Positions 18,998 through 27,904 of a DNA stretch of 64,000 nucleotides are shown here, in pieces (the first letter of the stretch is position 1; every line of letters begins with the position of its first letter). Origin of the DNA: Actinobacillus genomosp. 1 (GTDB lineage: Bacteria; Pseudomonadota; Gammaproteobacteria; Enterobacterales; Pasteurellaceae); assembly GCF_029774175.1 (NCBI RefSeq), contig NZ_CP103834.1, positions 1,312,501 to 1,376,500 on the forward strand, given 5' to 3'. The translations under genes and the position numbers were made by a program. The notes beneath the pieces are model-generated. The model saw only the letters and a program-made list of their open reading frames with translations. It ran no database searches and had not been told where the DNA came from.

Positions 18998-19786
18998 TTA
19001 TTGGCTCGCCCCAAATACGCCGCCCCAAGCTTTATCATCACCGATTTTGGAATTGTCTTTAAACATACCACCGAGTTCTTTCGCATTATCGCCATAGAAC
19101 TTACCTTCCACTTTTGCTTGAGTTGAGAAGCCTGCCGAATTTGCTGTACCTGCAAAGCTATTTCCGGAAATATCTGCAGCGATATTCACTGCATCAAGCG
19201 TATCAATATTTAATGTACCGTTTAACTTTTTCGTACCGAAATCAACGTTAAACTTTGATGTCCCATCCAGCCAATCTTTATCTTTAAATTGATCGGAATT
19301 ACCCGTAACAAGTGCATAGCCGTTATAAGTTGCCGTACCGCTTGTCGGCATGGATTTAGTCGGAGAACCGTTATAGAACATATACCCTTTCTCACCATCT
19401 TTAACAATACCGAAACGTACCGCACTGTATTTATCACAACAAGTGTGTAAACCATTTATGTTTAACCAAGTACCGGCATAAATTCCTGAGTTCTTATAAC
19501 TTACGCGAATTGATTTTCCATCTACATTTAGAGTAGATGTACTTGGATCATTAATTTCCACGCGTTTTTCCACTACATTATCATCTTGATTAGTAAGAAT
19601 AAGAGCCGCTCCCGTAGCGGAAGTTGAAGGAATATTATTTAATGGAGAGGGATTATTCGTCTTAGGAGTATTATCTGCCATCGGTGGATGCTTAGCATTA
19701 TTTGATGAATTACCACCACCGCTTCCACAAGCACTTAAAACTAACCCGACTAATATACTCAAACCTAACTTTGCAATTTTCTGCAT
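18998..19786 (-). CDS. TbpB-like surface lipoprotein (paralogue 1)
   Basis: 262 residues. Lipobox LSAC at Cys20, then a Gly/Ser/Asn/Pro-rich linker (about 21-60), then a beta-barrel-type domain of the transferrin-binding-protein-like class. Signature pieces are CCDKYSAVRFG, FYNGSPTKSMPTSGTATYNGYA, TSKFNVDFGTKKLNGTLN, VEGKFYGDNAKELGGMF and the C-terminal WGGVFGASQ. The order 'TSG-x-Y-x-G .. F-x-VDFGTKKL .. G-x-FYG..AKELGG.F' is the TbpB/Slam-substrate pattern. Ligand unknown. It is paralogous to the next gene. No Slam translocon gene is nearby. Confidence 0.82.
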   Translation of the reverse strand: MQKIAKLGLSILVGLVLSACGSGGGNSSNNAKHPPMADNTPKTNNPSPLNNIPSTSATGAALILTNQDDNVVEKRVEINDPSTSTLNVDGKSIRVSYKNSGIYAGTWLNINGLHTCCDKYSAVRFGIVKDGEKGYMFYNGSPTKSMPTSGTATYNGYALVTGNSDQFKDKDWLDGTSKFNVDFGTKKLNGTLNIDTLDAVNIAADISGNSFAGTANSAGFSTQAKVEGKFYGDNAKELGGMFKDNSKIGDDKAWGGVFGASQ

Positions 19787-19862
19787 AAATACGCTCCTGA
19801 TATACTTCTATGTATAAAAATAAATTATATAAATCAAAATGAAAAATCTAAAAATAATATAA

Positions 19863-19906
19863 AAAGCGGTAGCATTTGCTACAATTTTCGCAAAACCTAC
19901 CGCTTT
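19863..19906 (-). terminator. USS inverted pair between the two lipoprotein genes
   Basis: AAAGCGGTAG (19863-19872) and CTACCGCTTT (19897-19906). It follows the upstream lipoprotein gene in the leftward direction, so the two paralogues are probably separate transcripts. Confidence 0.65.
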
Positions 19907-19923
19907 ATACTTAAATCAATATA

Positions 19924-20859
19924 TTACTTTTGTTGTTTAGCACCAAATACACCGCCCCAGCTTTTATCGCCAAGTTTGGCACCTTTTTCCTTGGCACTTT
20001 CGAATGCTCCTGCCAATTCTTTAGCCTTTTCACCGTAGAATTTACCTTCGACGATAGCATCTGAATCTTTGAAACGATCAAATGTTGCCTTACCGGTAAA
20101 ACTATTTCCAGAAATAGTGCCATCAACATTAACTTTATTGTTACCACTTAACTTATCAAATGCTAAAGTACCGGTTAATTTCTTCGTACTGAAATCAGCT
20201 TCAAATTTTGAAGTACCAAAAAACGCCTTATCATCATTTTTAACATCAATAGCTGCCGACAAATAAGCATCTCCCTCATAATTAAATTTACCTGAGGTTG
20301 GTATATCATTAGTTACGTTACCATTATAGAAAGCATAACTCTTATTTACAGCTCCATCATATACACCAAAACGAACCGAATCATACTTATCACAACATAC
20401 TTCTAAACTTCCATCTTTCGATATTTTCCAATTACCTTCGGCTTTTGTTGCATCTGCAAACTTAATTTCAATGCCATCTACCTTAATAGAATTCAAATTA
20501 GCATCCGTCAATTTTTCTTTAGTTAATTGGGGTAGCCCCTTTGAAGCCCCTTCAACAATAAATACTCCGCCGCTTGTTTTATCTTTAGGCTGATCTTGTT
20601 TCGGTTGATCTTGCTTTGGTTGGTCTTGCTTTGGTTGGTCTTGCTTTGGTTGGTCTTGCTTAGGCTGCTCCTGTTTCGGCTGATCTTGTTTCGGCTGATC
20701 TTGTTTCGGCTGATCTTGTTTCGGTTGAGGCTGCTTAGGCTGTTCCTGCTTAGGTTTGTCTGATTTAGGTTTAATATCAATAGAATGGTTCTTACTGCCA
20801 CAAGCGGTAATAACCAATCCGGCTAATAAAGTTACAGCAAATTTTGTAATGTGTTTCAT
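19924..20859 (-). CDS. TbpB-like surface lipoprotein with PKQDQ repeat linker (paralogue 2)
   Basis: 311 residues. Lipobox ITAC at Cys20; residues 36-90 are eleven pentapeptides PKQxQ (x = D nine times incl. variants E and P); the C-terminal 215 residues are the same fold as paralogue 1: CCDKYDSVRFG, FYNGNVTNDIPTSGKFNYEGDA, TSKFEADFSTKKLTGTLAF, VEGKFYGEKAKELAGAF, WGGVFGAKQQ. The rigid, charged linker would hold the domain away from the outer membrane. The shared vicinal Cys-Cys (VCCDKY) is unusual for this class and conserved in both paralogues. Ligand is unknown; transferrin binding is not implied, since the protein is half the size of TbpB. Confidence 0.83.
   Translation of the reverse strand: MKHITKFAVTLLAGLVITACGSKNHSIDIKPKSDKPKQEQPKQPQPKQDQPKQDQPKQDQPKQEQPKQDQPKQDQPKQDQPKQDQPKQDQPKDKTSGGVFIVEGASKGLPQLTKEKLTDANLNSIKVDGIEIKFADATKAEGNWKISKDGSLEVCCDKYDSVRFGVYDGAVNKSYAFYNGNVTNDIPTSGKFNYEGDAYLSAAIDVKNDDKAFFGTSKFEADFSTKKLTGTLAFDKLSGNNKVNVDGTISGNSFTGKATFDRFKDSDAIVEGKFYGEKAKELAGAFESAKEKGAKLGDKSWGGVFGAKQQK
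20590..20754 (-). repeat. 11 x 15-bp tandem coding repeat (PKQDQ)
   Basis: Eleven copies of a 15-nt unit inside the lipoprotein gene. Synonymous variants group into blocks (cttgttTCGGC-type and cttgcttTGGT-type units), so the array grew by local duplication. The unit length is a multiple of three: copy-number change alters linker length without breaking the frame. Confidence 0.9.
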
Positions 20860-20951
20860 ATAGAACTCCTTATAAAAGTATAAGCGCAGTAATTATATAC
20901 AAATAACTTAAATAAGATAACAAAATTTACAATTAAATTGTAAACAAAAAT

Positions 20952-20978
20952 AAAGCCAATATTTCTTATATTGGCTTT
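20952..20978 (-). terminator. Terminator of rluB
   Basis: 11-bp perfect stem AAAGCCAATAT / ATATTGGCTTT with a 5-nt loop; the leftward transcript continues into TTATTTTTG. Confidence 0.85.
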
Positions 20979-20990
20979 CTCTGTTAGGTT

Positions 20991-22040
20991 TTATGCCTTT
21001 GTTCTATATTTAGAATGCTGTTTTACCGCTTTACGAATTTGGCGAATATTGGTACGACGGCGATTTTTCGTCACATCTACCTTGGTTTCGGTTTCCGCCG
21101 GTAAGCCAACAAGCTCACGTAAATAATTTACTTGCTCTAAGCCCATTTCTTCCCATCCGCCGCGAGGTAAACCTTTTTCCAATTTGATATTACCGTAACG
21201 AATACGAATCAAACGACTAACCTCAACACCTTGCGATTCCCATAAACGACGAACTTCACGGTTACGTCCTTCGGTTAAAGTGACATCAAACCATTGGTTT
21301 AAACCTGTGCCACCGACCGTTTTAATCTGTTTAAAGTTTGCCGGACCGTCTTCTAACTGAACGCCTTTGCGTAAACGCTGTAACATTGCTTCATCAATAT
21401 TACCGAACACACGCACGGAATATTCACGCTCTACTTCACGACTCGGGTGCATTAAACGATTCGCTAACTCACCGTCAGTAGTAAACAGTAATAAACCCGA
21501 AGTATTAATATCTAAACGACCGACCGCAATCCAACGCGCTCCGGTTAAACGAGGTAAGCGATCAAATACCGTTGCACGCCCTTCCGGATCAGAACGGGTA
21601 CATAATTCGCCTTCCGGTTTGTAGTACATCAATACGCGACAAATTTCTTTTTGTGCCGGAATTAAGCTGATTAAATTACCGTCAATACGAATTTTAGTCG
21701 CACTGCTTACTTGCACACGATCGCCTAAGCTTGCAATTTTGCCATCAACACTTACACGCCCTGCCGCAATAATCTCTTCCAACTCACGGCGAGATCCCTG
21801 ACCGGCACGCGCTAGAATTTTCTGTAGTTTTTCACCAACTACTTTCTCTTTCTTCTCTGAGGTTTCAATGATGGAAGCGGTCGGTTTTGCTGATTTTTTT
21901 GCAAAAGATTGCTCGCTTTTTGCTTTTAACGGTTTTGAGGTCGGATGTTCGGCACGCTTTTCATTACGCTCGGCTAAACGTGGATTTTTAGAAAATTTTA
22001 CCGATTTCGGATCGGCATTTTTAGTTTGAAATGTTTTCAT
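20991..22040 (-). CDS. rluB: 23S rRNA pseudouridine synthase RluB
   Basis: 349 residues from the ATG at 22040, which has AGGA 7 nt upstream; the longer frame to 22163 overlaps yciO and is not supported. A Lys/Ser-rich N-terminal arm (about 1-65) precedes an S4 domain ([31 protein letters not shown]) and the RsuA-family catalytic domain with the active-site aspartate in [29 protein letters not shown] basic C-terminal tail ([21 protein letters not shown]) follows. RluB makes pseudouridine 2605 in helix 93 of 23S rRNA. The yciO-rluB order is conserved in enterics. Confidence 0.9.
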   Translation of the reverse strand: MKTFQTKNADPKSVKFSKNPRLAERNEKRAEHPTSKPLKAKSEQSFAKKSAKPTASIIETSEKKEKVVGEKLQKILARAGQGSRRELEEIIAAGRVSVDGKIASLGDRVQVSSATKIRIDGNLISLIPAQKEICRVLMYYKPEGELCTRSDPEGRATVFDRLPRLTGARWIAVGRLDINTSGLLLFTTDGELANRLMHPSREVEREYSVRVFGNIDEAMLQRLRKGVQLEDGPANFKQIKTVGGTGLNQWFDVTLTEGRNREVRRLWESQGVEVSRLIRIRYGNIKLEKGLPRGGWEEMGLEQVNYLRELVGLPAETETKVDVTKNRRRTNIRQIRKAVKQHSKYRTKA

Positions 22041-22110
22041 TAAGATTCCTTTGTCGCTCTCACGAGCGTCTTTAAAAATATAGATTGCCTCTTTAAGAAG
22101 GAGGAAATCA

Positions 22111-22728
22111 TTAATTAAACGGCGTAATATCGCCTGATCCTTCACGGATAATTTTAGGGGCATCTTCGGTTAAATCAATCACGGTTGTCGGCTCTTGACC
22201 TAAATAACCGCCGTGGATAATTAAATCCACACGATGCTCCAAATGTTCTCGAATTTCATCCGGATCCGATTCGGTAATTTCCGTATCAGGTAACATTAGC
22301 GAACACGATAAAATCGGCTCACCTAACGCTGCAATCAGTGCCAACGCAATAGCATTATCCGGCACTCGAATCCCTATTGTCTTACGCTTGGTCATTAATC
22401 TACGCGGCACATCTTTGGTTGCCGGTAAAATAAAGGTGTAAGGATTTGGCGTGTTATTTTTGATTAAGCGATAAGATTGATTAGTGACTAATGCATAAGT
22501 GGAAAGCTCTGATAAATCACTACATACCAAGGTAAAATTGTGATTTTCAGGCAATTTCCGAATCGCAACAATACGATCCATTGCGTGTTTTTCACCGATT
22601 GCACAGCCTAAAGCATAACCTGAATCTGTCGGATAAATAATAACGCCACCATTTTTAATAATTTCTACCGCTTGATTAATCAAACGTGCCTGAGGATTAT
22701 CAGGATGAATATAAAAAAATTGGCTCAT
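22111..22728 (-). CDS. yciO: YciO, Sua5/YciO/YrdC family
   Basis: 205 residues: [47 protein letters not shown] opens with the KR..YPTDS.YALG loop typical of YciO rather than TsaC, and the protein ends in [20 protein letters not shown]. YciO has the threonylcarbamoyl-AMP-synthase fold; its physiological role is less clear than that of TsaC, and weak or alternative activity has been reported. The bona fide TsaC is probably the partial gene at 1-431. It precedes rluB on the same strand, 70 nt apart. Confidence 0.88.
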   Translation of the reverse strand: MSQFFYIHPDNPQARLINQAVEIIKNGGVIIYPTDSGYALGCAIGEKHAMDRIVAIRKLPENHNFTLVCSDLSELSTYALVTNQSYRLIKNNTPNPYTFILPATKDVPRRLMTKRKTIGIRVPDNAIALALIAALGEPILSCSLMLPDTEITESDPDEIREHLEHRVDLIIHGGYLGQEPTTVIDLTEDAPKIIREGSGDITPFN

Positions 22729-22805
22729 AGCGTAATATCCTTCGAAAAAAATGTTGATGTATTATACACCAACATTCTTATATTCTCTAAAGAATTATAC
22801 CGTTC

Positions 22806-23702
22806 TTATAATGCTGCCAATTGTTCTAACGACGGAGCAAAATAGTAACTGCCTGAAACCGCTTTGGTAAAACCTAACAAGCGGTCGGTTTTACCGTCTA
22901 ATTCACCAAACATACTTTTAAGCTGTTGGTCGATATTGTGTAAACGTTTTGCAAAAGCAATAAAATATAATCCGTGATCACCACTGGCTAAGCCGTACGG
23001 TAAACTGTGGCGTAGAATTTTCAGACCTTCGCCGTTTTCTTTTAAATCCACACGACCTACATGAGAATTTTCCGGCACATCATCAAGCTCAATGCTATCC
23101 GCTTTTGTTCTGCCGATAACTTGTTCCTGACGCTCCGTGTTCATCTTATGCCATTTTGATAATTGATGAACATAGCGTTGGCTCAATACATAACTGCCGC
23201 CGGCATCTTCACCCTCTTCAACTAAAGCGACTTCACGCAATTTCTCATCGGTTTGCGGATTCTCCGTACCATCAATAAAACCGGTTAAATCACGCTCTTC
23301 CACCCAACGAAAACCATGGGTTTCCTCCACTATTTCCGCCACCTCTTTTAATTGTTCCACCACCATCAAAGCGATAGAAAAATTAATATCCGGACGATTT
23401 GATTGAATATGTACTAAAAAATCACGTTGGGTTGCCGGCGCATACTCTCGTTCCGCTTTGCCTAGTGCGACAAAATCCTTTAATTCAGTAGCGGAATTAG
23501 CCTTTAGCCGGCTCCAAAGTGCTTTGCCGAAAGCAAGGGTAAGCCCTAATGCTTCCGTAGCAAACTGCTGCTGAATTTCTTGAAATTGATGCTGAATGGT
23601 ATGAATTCTAGGACGAAACATTTCAATATTTAACACATTCGCTTCAATAAAAATGCCCGATTTACGATGCGTTAGTGTAATGCCGGATTGTGGAGTTGCC
23701 AT
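22806..23702 (-). CDS. yfeX: DyP-type heme peroxidase, YfeX-like
   Basis: 298 residues from the Met at 23702; start choice follows family alignment (MATPQSGI). Conserved DyP elements are the distal GFIDGTENP loop with the catalytic Asp, the proximal His in VPENSHVGRVDL, and the heme-pocket Arg in LKILRHSLPYG. No Tat signal, so it is a cytoplasmic class B enzyme like E. coli YfeX. YfeX has been linked to peroxidation of porphyrinogens and disputed heme-iron release. It stands alone between yciO and the divergent trp operon; the region 23715-23798 has no gene. Confidence 0.9.
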   Translation of the reverse strand: MATPQSGITLTHRKSGIFIEANVLNIEMFRPRIHTIQHQFQEIQQQFATEALGLTLAFGKALWSRLKANSATELKDFVALGKAEREYAPATQRDFLVHIQSNRPDINFSIALMVVEQLKEVAEIVEETHGFRWVEERDLTGFIDGTENPQTDEKLREVALVEEGEDAGGSYVLSQRYVHQLSKWHKMNTERQEQVIGRTKADSIELDDVPENSHVGRVDLKENGEGLKILRHSLPYGLASGDHGLYFIAFAKRLHNIDQQLKSMFGELDGKTDRLLGFTKAVSGSYYFAPSLEQLAAL

Positions 23703-23798
23703 AATATATCTCAATAAATAAAAAATAATGGTTATTGTACAAAAGCAAAAAAAGAAAACCAGTCGTTTTAGTCAAATCTCACGCATTTAAAAAATTAC

Positions 23799-23832
23799 TT
23801 GACTTATTATTTTTATACTAGTTTAATAGTAC
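23799..23832 (+). promoter_or_regulatory. trp operon promoter with TrpR-like operator
   Basis: TTGACT (23799-23804), 17-nt spacer, TTTAAT (23822-23827). The 16-mer ACTAGTTTAATAGTAC (23817-23832) matches the E. coli trp operator core ACTAGTTAACTAGTAC at 14 of 16 positions and overlaps the -10, where a repressor would block polymerase. Only 28 nt separate it from trpE, so there is no room for a leader peptide and attenuator. The trpR gene is not in the window. Confidence 0.8.
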
Positions 23833-23860
23833 ATAAATAAATTAAACAAGGAATCGTGAA

Positions 23861-25411
23861 ATGAATTTCCATACTCAGCAAACACAACTTCCCTACTATG
23901 CAGATACCACCGCCGCTTTTTACCACCTCTGTGATAATAAACCGCATACGCTATTATTAGACTCTGCAGAAATCCACAGTAAAAACAGCCTAAAAAGTTT
24001 ATTGTTCGCTCAATCTGCATTACATATTTATTGCGATGCACAAATCGTCACTTTTGAGACATTAACTGAAAACGGTAAAGCGGTTATTCCCCATATCCAA
24101 GCTGCATTGGAACAGTTATCACCGGCTCCGACTTGCAAAGTTTCAGCCGAATTTAACCGCTTATCAGCAACCTTTCCGCCCATTGCACAAAATTTAGATG
24201 AAGACAGCAAACTTAAAACCAGCACAGTGTTTGACGGTTTACGCTGTGTGAGCCAACTTTTTGCCGATAAAGCGGACCCGATCTATTTAGGCGGTTTATT
24301 TAGCTACGATTTGGTCGCCCATTTTATTCCGATGGACGGTATTCAACTACAAGATGACGGATTACGTTGCCACGATTACAGCTTCTATCTTGCCGAACAA
24401 TTAGTGTTTATTGACCATCAAAAACAGGAATCGGTGTTGCACACTTTCTGTTTCGATGAAACCCAACAAAGCCGTTTACAGCAACAAGCGGTCGAATTTA
24501 GCCAAATTCTTGCAAAATATCAGCCTTGCGAATTACGCCTACAGATTAGAACGGCAAGTGATGAAGTGAAAACCAATATTGAAGATGAAGCCTTTAAGCA
24601 AATCGTTCAAAAGCTAAAATATCATATTCATATCGGTGATGTGTTCCAAATTGTGCCTTCACGCCGTTTTAGCTTACCTTGCCCGAATATTTTAGCCGCT
24701 TATCGTCAGCTCAAAATCAATAATCCAAGCCCGTATATGTTCTTTATGCAAGGCGAGAACTTTACTTTATTCGGTGCATCGCCCGAAAGTGCCTTGAAAT
24801 ATTCGCAAGCGACTCGTCAATTAGAAATTTATCCGATTGCCGGTTCTCGTCCGCGTGGTTTTGATACCAACGGCAATATCGATCCGGAATTGGACTCACG
24901 CTTAGAATTGGAATTACGTTTAGATCAAAAAGAATTGGCAGAACATCTAATGCTAGTTGATCTGGCTCGTAATGATGTCGCTCGTGTTTGCCAAGCCGGT
25001 ACACGTAAAGTGGTTGATCTGATGCAAATCGATCGCTATTCACAAATTATGCACCTGGTCTCTCGAGTGGTTGGCACATTACGTACCGATTTAGATGCAC
25101 TACACGCTTATCAGGCGTGTATGAATATGGGGACTTTAACCGGTGCGCCTAAAATTAAAGCGATGCAGTTAATCTATCAAGTGGAACAACAAAAACGCCA
25201 CAGTTACGGCGGTGCGGTCGGTTACTTAACTTCGCACGGCGATTTAGATACCTGCATTGTGATTCGTTCTGCATTCGTGCAAAACGGCATCGCTTACGTA
25301 CAAGCCGGTTGCGGTGAAGTATTGGATTCGGATCCGCAATCGGAAGCGGATGAAACACGTCATAAAGCGAAAGCCGTATTAAAAGCAATCGCACAAGTTA
25401 ATACCAAATAA
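23861..25411 (+). CDS. trpE: Anthranilate synthase component I
   Basis: 516 residues, full length. The N-terminal LLLDSAEIHSKNSLKSLL is the tryptophan feedback site (the LLESADIDSKD motif of E. coli, with its key Ser). The C-terminal chorismate-binding domain has GDVFQIVPSRRF, NPSPYMFFM, YPIAGSRPRG, LVDLARNDVARV, GTLTGAPKIKAMQLIYQ and YGGAVGYLTSHGDLDTCIVIRSA. Converts chorismate plus ammonia to anthranilate. It starts the trpEGD run (13 nt to trpG) and has a clear AAGGAA ribosome binding site. Confidence 0.97.
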   Translation: MNFHTQQTQLPYYADTTAAFYHLCDNKPHTLLLDSAEIHSKNSLKSLLFAQSALHIYCDAQIVTFETLTENGKAVIPHIQAALEQLSPAPTCKVSAEFNRLSATFPPIAQNLDEDSKLKTSTVFDGLRCVSQLFADKADPIYLGGLFSYDLVAHFIPMDGIQLQDDGLRCHDYSFYLAEQLVFIDHQKQESVLHTFCFDETQQSRLQQQAVEFSQILAKYQPCELRLQIRTASDEVKTNIEDEAFKQIVQKLKYHIHIGDVFQIVPSRRFSLPCPNILAAYRQLKINNPSPYMFFMQGENFTLFGASPESALKYSQATRQLEIYPIAGSRPRGFDTNGNIDPELDSRLELELRLDQKELAEHLMLVDLARNDVARVCQAGTRKVVDLMQIDRYSQIMHLVSRVVGTLRTDLDALHAYQACMNMGTLTGAPKIKAMQLIYQVEQQKRHSYGGAVGYLTSHGDLDTCIVIRSAFVQNGIAYVQAGCGEVLDSDPQSEADETRHKAKAVLKAIAQVNTK

Positions 25412-25424
25412 GGACGGATAAGCT

Positions 25425-26012
25425 ATGGCACATATTCTTTTTATTGATAATTTTGATTCGTTTACCTACAACCTTGTCGATCAATTTCGTGAATTAGGTC
25501 ATCAAGTAACTATTTTTCGTAACGATTACCCATTAGAAGACTTTCTAAACAAAGCACAAACTACCGAAAATTGTATTGTGGCACTTTCGCCCGGCCCCGG
25601 CACACCGGCAGAAGCCGGCAATATGTTAGCTATCATTAAACGGCTCAAAGGCGCTGTACCGATGATTGGTATTTGTTTGGGTCATCAAGCAATTATCGAA
25701 GCATTAGGCGGACGTACCGTGCATACCGGTACCGTTTTACACGGCAAAGTGTCTAAAATTGAACACGATAACCAAGCAATGTTCCACGGCATCAATAACC
25801 CGATGCCGGTTGCCCGTTACCATTCATTGATGGGGGATAATCTGCCGGAGGAGTTAGAAATCAATGCTCGCTTCGATAATATCGTGATGGCGATTCGCCA
25901 CAAACAATTACCGATTTGCGGCTTTCAATTTCACCCAGAATCAATCCTGACCGTAGAAGGCACTAAATTATTAAAACAATCGGTCGAATGGCTGCTTTCC
26001 ACACAACATTAA
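25425..26012 (+). CDS. trpG: Anthranilate synthase amidotransferase subunit
   Basis: 195 residues. Triad Cys in GICLGHQAIIEALGG and His/Glu in CGFQFHPESIL. The start ILFIDNFDSFTYNLVDQFR and the LSPGPGTPAEAGN oxyanion loop are typical TrpG. It supplies ammonia to TrpE; here it is a separate subunit, not fused to TrpD as in E. coli. It lies 13 nt after trpE and 56 nt before trpD. Confidence 0.95.
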   Translation: MAHILFIDNFDSFTYNLVDQFRELGHQVTIFRNDYPLEDFLNKAQTTENCIVALSPGPGTPAEAGNMLAIIKRLKGAVPMIGICLGHQAIIEALGGRTVHTGTVLHGKVSKIEHDNQAMFHGINNPMPVARYHSLMGDNLPEELEINARFDNIVMAIRHKQLPICGFQFHPESILTVEGTKLLKQSVEWLLSTQH

Positions 26013-26068
26013 GCAAAAAAATTTAGAAAAATAACCGCTTATCAACATAACAAAAACAGGATAACACT

Positions 26069-27073
26069 ATGCAACTCGACAACATTCTTAGTCAATTATT
26101 TGAGAATCAAGTGCTCACAAAAGCAGAATCACACTACTTTTTTGAGCAAGTAATTCAAGGCAAAGTTGCTAACGAACAACTTTCCGCAGCTCTTATCACA
26201 CTAAAATTACGAGGTGAAACGATTGAAGAAATTGCCGGAGCGGTTGAAGCGGCATTTGCAAATGCAACCGCATTCCCAACTCCCGATTACGATTTTGCCG
26301 ATATTGTCGGAACCGGTGGTGACGGGCAAAATACAATTAATATTTCTACCGCCAGTGCGATTGTAGCGGCAACCTTAGGTTATAAAGTCGCAAAACATGG
26401 CAGCCGTAGCGTTTCCAGTAAAACCGGCGCAAGCGATGTGCTATCTGCATTAGGGATTAATGTTGCCATTTCTCCCCAAACCGCACGCCAAGCGTTAGAT
26501 AAAAATAATCTCTGTTTCTTATTTGCTCCGCTTTATCACGCTGGTTTTAAACACGCTGTACCGGTACGCCAAGCACTGAAAACTCGCACACTATTTAATA
26601 TTCTGGGGCCGTTGGTGAATCCGGCACACGCTAAACGCCAATTACTCGGCGTTTATTCACCGGATGTGTTAAAACTTTATGCAGAAACGGTACGCACCTT
26701 AAATCATCAACATTCGATTGTGGTGTACGGTTCCGGTTTAGATGAAGTGGCGGTACACGGCGAAACTTTAGTCGCTGAAATTGAACAAGGAGAGATCCAT
26801 CATTTCACACTAACACCGGATGATTTCGGTATCCAACGCCATTCAATTGAGGCGTTAAAAGGTGGGGAACCTGCAGAAAATGCGGAAAAAATTACCGCTT
26901 TATTAAAAGGCAAAGGCGAAGCGGCACATATTGATGCGGTTGCAGTAAATACTGCTATGCTTATGCGTACTTTCGGCGAACGAGATTTAAAAGCCAACGT
27001 ACAACGTGTTAAAGATTTGCTCAGCACAGATAAAGCCTACCAGACCTTGCAAAAACTCGCCCAATACCAGTAA
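26069..27073 (+). CDS. trpD: Anthranilate phosphoribosyltransferase
   Basis: 334 residues. PRPP and anthranilate motifs: [79 protein letters not shown], and YGSGLDEVA. Transfers phosphoribose to anthranilate. It is the last gene of the run and is followed at 6 nt by a strong terminator; trpC/F/B/A must be elsewhere, as in other Pasteurellaceae with a split trp pathway. Confidence 0.96.
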   Translation: MQLDNILSQLFENQVLTKAESHYFFEQVIQGKVANEQLSAALITLKLRGETIEEIAGAVEAAFANATAFPTPDYDFADIVGTGGDGQNTINISTASAIVAATLGYKVAKHGSRSVSSKTGASDVLSALGINVAISPQTARQALDKNNLCFLFAPLYHAGFKHAVPVRQALKTRTLFNILGPLVNPAHAKRQLLGVYSPDVLKLYAETVRTLNHQHSIVVYGSGLDEVAVHGETLVAEIEQGEIHHFTLTPDDFGIQRHSIEALKGGEPAENAEKITALLKGKGEAAHIDAVAVNTAMLMRTFGERDLKANVQRVKDLLSTDKAYQTLQKLAQYQ

Positions 27074-27079
27074 CATATC

Positions 27080-27101
27080 GCCCACATTTGTGGGCTTTTT
27101 T
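27080..27101 (+). terminator. Terminator of trpEGD
   Basis: Stem GCCCACA / TGTGGGC (27080-27086, 27089-27095) followed by six T. It overlaps the spacer before the methyltransferase gene. Confidence 0.9.
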
Positions 27102-27115
27102 ATAGGAATAAACAG

Positions 27116-27904
27116 TTGAAAAAAAGTATTTACGATACCCCGATTTTCTTTGAACGTTATCAACAATTACGTGAAAACCCAATCAGTATGAATGAAGTGG
27201 TGGAAAAGCCTACGATGTTTTCACTTTTACCGGATCTTACCAATAAAAAAGTATTAGATTTGGGTTGTGGTACCGGGGTACATTTGGCACATTATTTAGA
27301 ATTAGGTGCGAGTAAAGTTGTCGGACTGGATTTATCGGAACTCATGTTAAAACAGGCAGAAAGTGATTTAGCAAAAAATTGGCAAAAATCGACCGCTTTC
27401 TCGTTGCATTGCCTGCCAATGGAACAATTAGATAAAATTCCGGAAGATCATTTTGATGTGGTCACCAGCTCGTTTGCGTTCCATTATATTGAGGACTTTG
27501 CCGATTTACTTGCAAAAATTTCCGCAAAAATGACCGCTTGCGGCACGCTGATTTTTTCCCAAGAACATCCGATCGTCACTTGCTATAAAGACGGCTATCG
27601 TTGGGAGAAAAATGAGCAAAAACAACAAGTTGCTTATCGTTTAAATTATTATCGAGATGAGGGGGAGCGAGATAGAAGTTGGTTCCAACAAGCATTCAAA
27701 ACCTATCATCGCACCATGGCAACGATTTTCAATCAGCTGATTCAAGCCGGGTTTGAAATCGTGCAAGTGGAAGAGCCGATGCTGGCGGAACAACCTCAAT
27801 GGCATAACGAGTTTAAAGATCTACAACATCGCCCGCCACTTTTATTTATTAAAGCAGTTAAAAAAATTAAGCAGCCAATCGGCTGCTTAATACTCTGCTT
27901 ATGA
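27116..27904 (+). CDS. Class I SAM-dependent methyltransferase (UbiE/COQ5-like fold)
   Basis: 262 residues from a TTG start at 27116, preceded by AGGA at 8 nt. Motif I is VLDLGCGTGVHLAHYLELGASKVVGLDLS; the acidic motif II region is DHFDVVTSSFAFHYIEDFADLLAKISAKMTACGTLIFSQEHP. The acceptor is unknown; proteins of this shape (YIYDTP.FF..YQ.LR..P start) occur across Pasteurellaceae as 'SAM-dependent methyltransferase'. Its last 13 codons double as the terminator hairpin of the convergent gene, and the last residues (QPIGCLILCL) may be fortuitous. Confidence 0.85.
   Translation: MKKSIYDTPIFFERYQQLRENPISMNEVVEKPTMFSLLPDLTNKKVLDLGCGTGVHLAHYLELGASKVVGLDLSELMLKQAESDLAKNWQKSTAFSLHCLPMEQLDKIPEDHFDVVTSSFAFHYIEDFADLLAKISAKMTACGTLIFSQEHPIVTCYKDGYRWEKNEQKQQVAYRLNYYRDEGERDRSWFQQAFKTYHRTMATIFNQLIQAGFEIVQVEEPMLAEQPQWHNEFKDLQHRPPLLFIKAVKKIKQPIGCLILCL
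27861..27890 (-). terminator. Terminator of the chalcone-isomerase-fold gene, inside a convergent CDS
   Basis: Perfect 10-bp stem TTAAGCAGCC / GGCTGCTTAA with an AATC loop (27867-27890). On the minus strand it is followed directly by TTTTTT (complement of 27861-27866); on the plus strand there is no T-run. It lies wholly within the 3' coding part of the methyltransferase gene. Confidence 0.85.

Noticed and set aside
20590..20754. Considered as a CRISPR-like or phase-variable repeat
   Set aside because: The 15-nt units are contiguous without spacers and in frame, so copy change alters length, not expression.
20523..20801. Alternative-frame protein rich in NKISRNK repeats
   Set aside because: It is the out-of-frame reading of the PKQDQ repeat DNA; the lipoprotein frame has lipobox and paralogue support.
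24762..25043. Minus-strand frame inside trpE
   Set aside because: Antisense shadow of the chorismate-binding domain.
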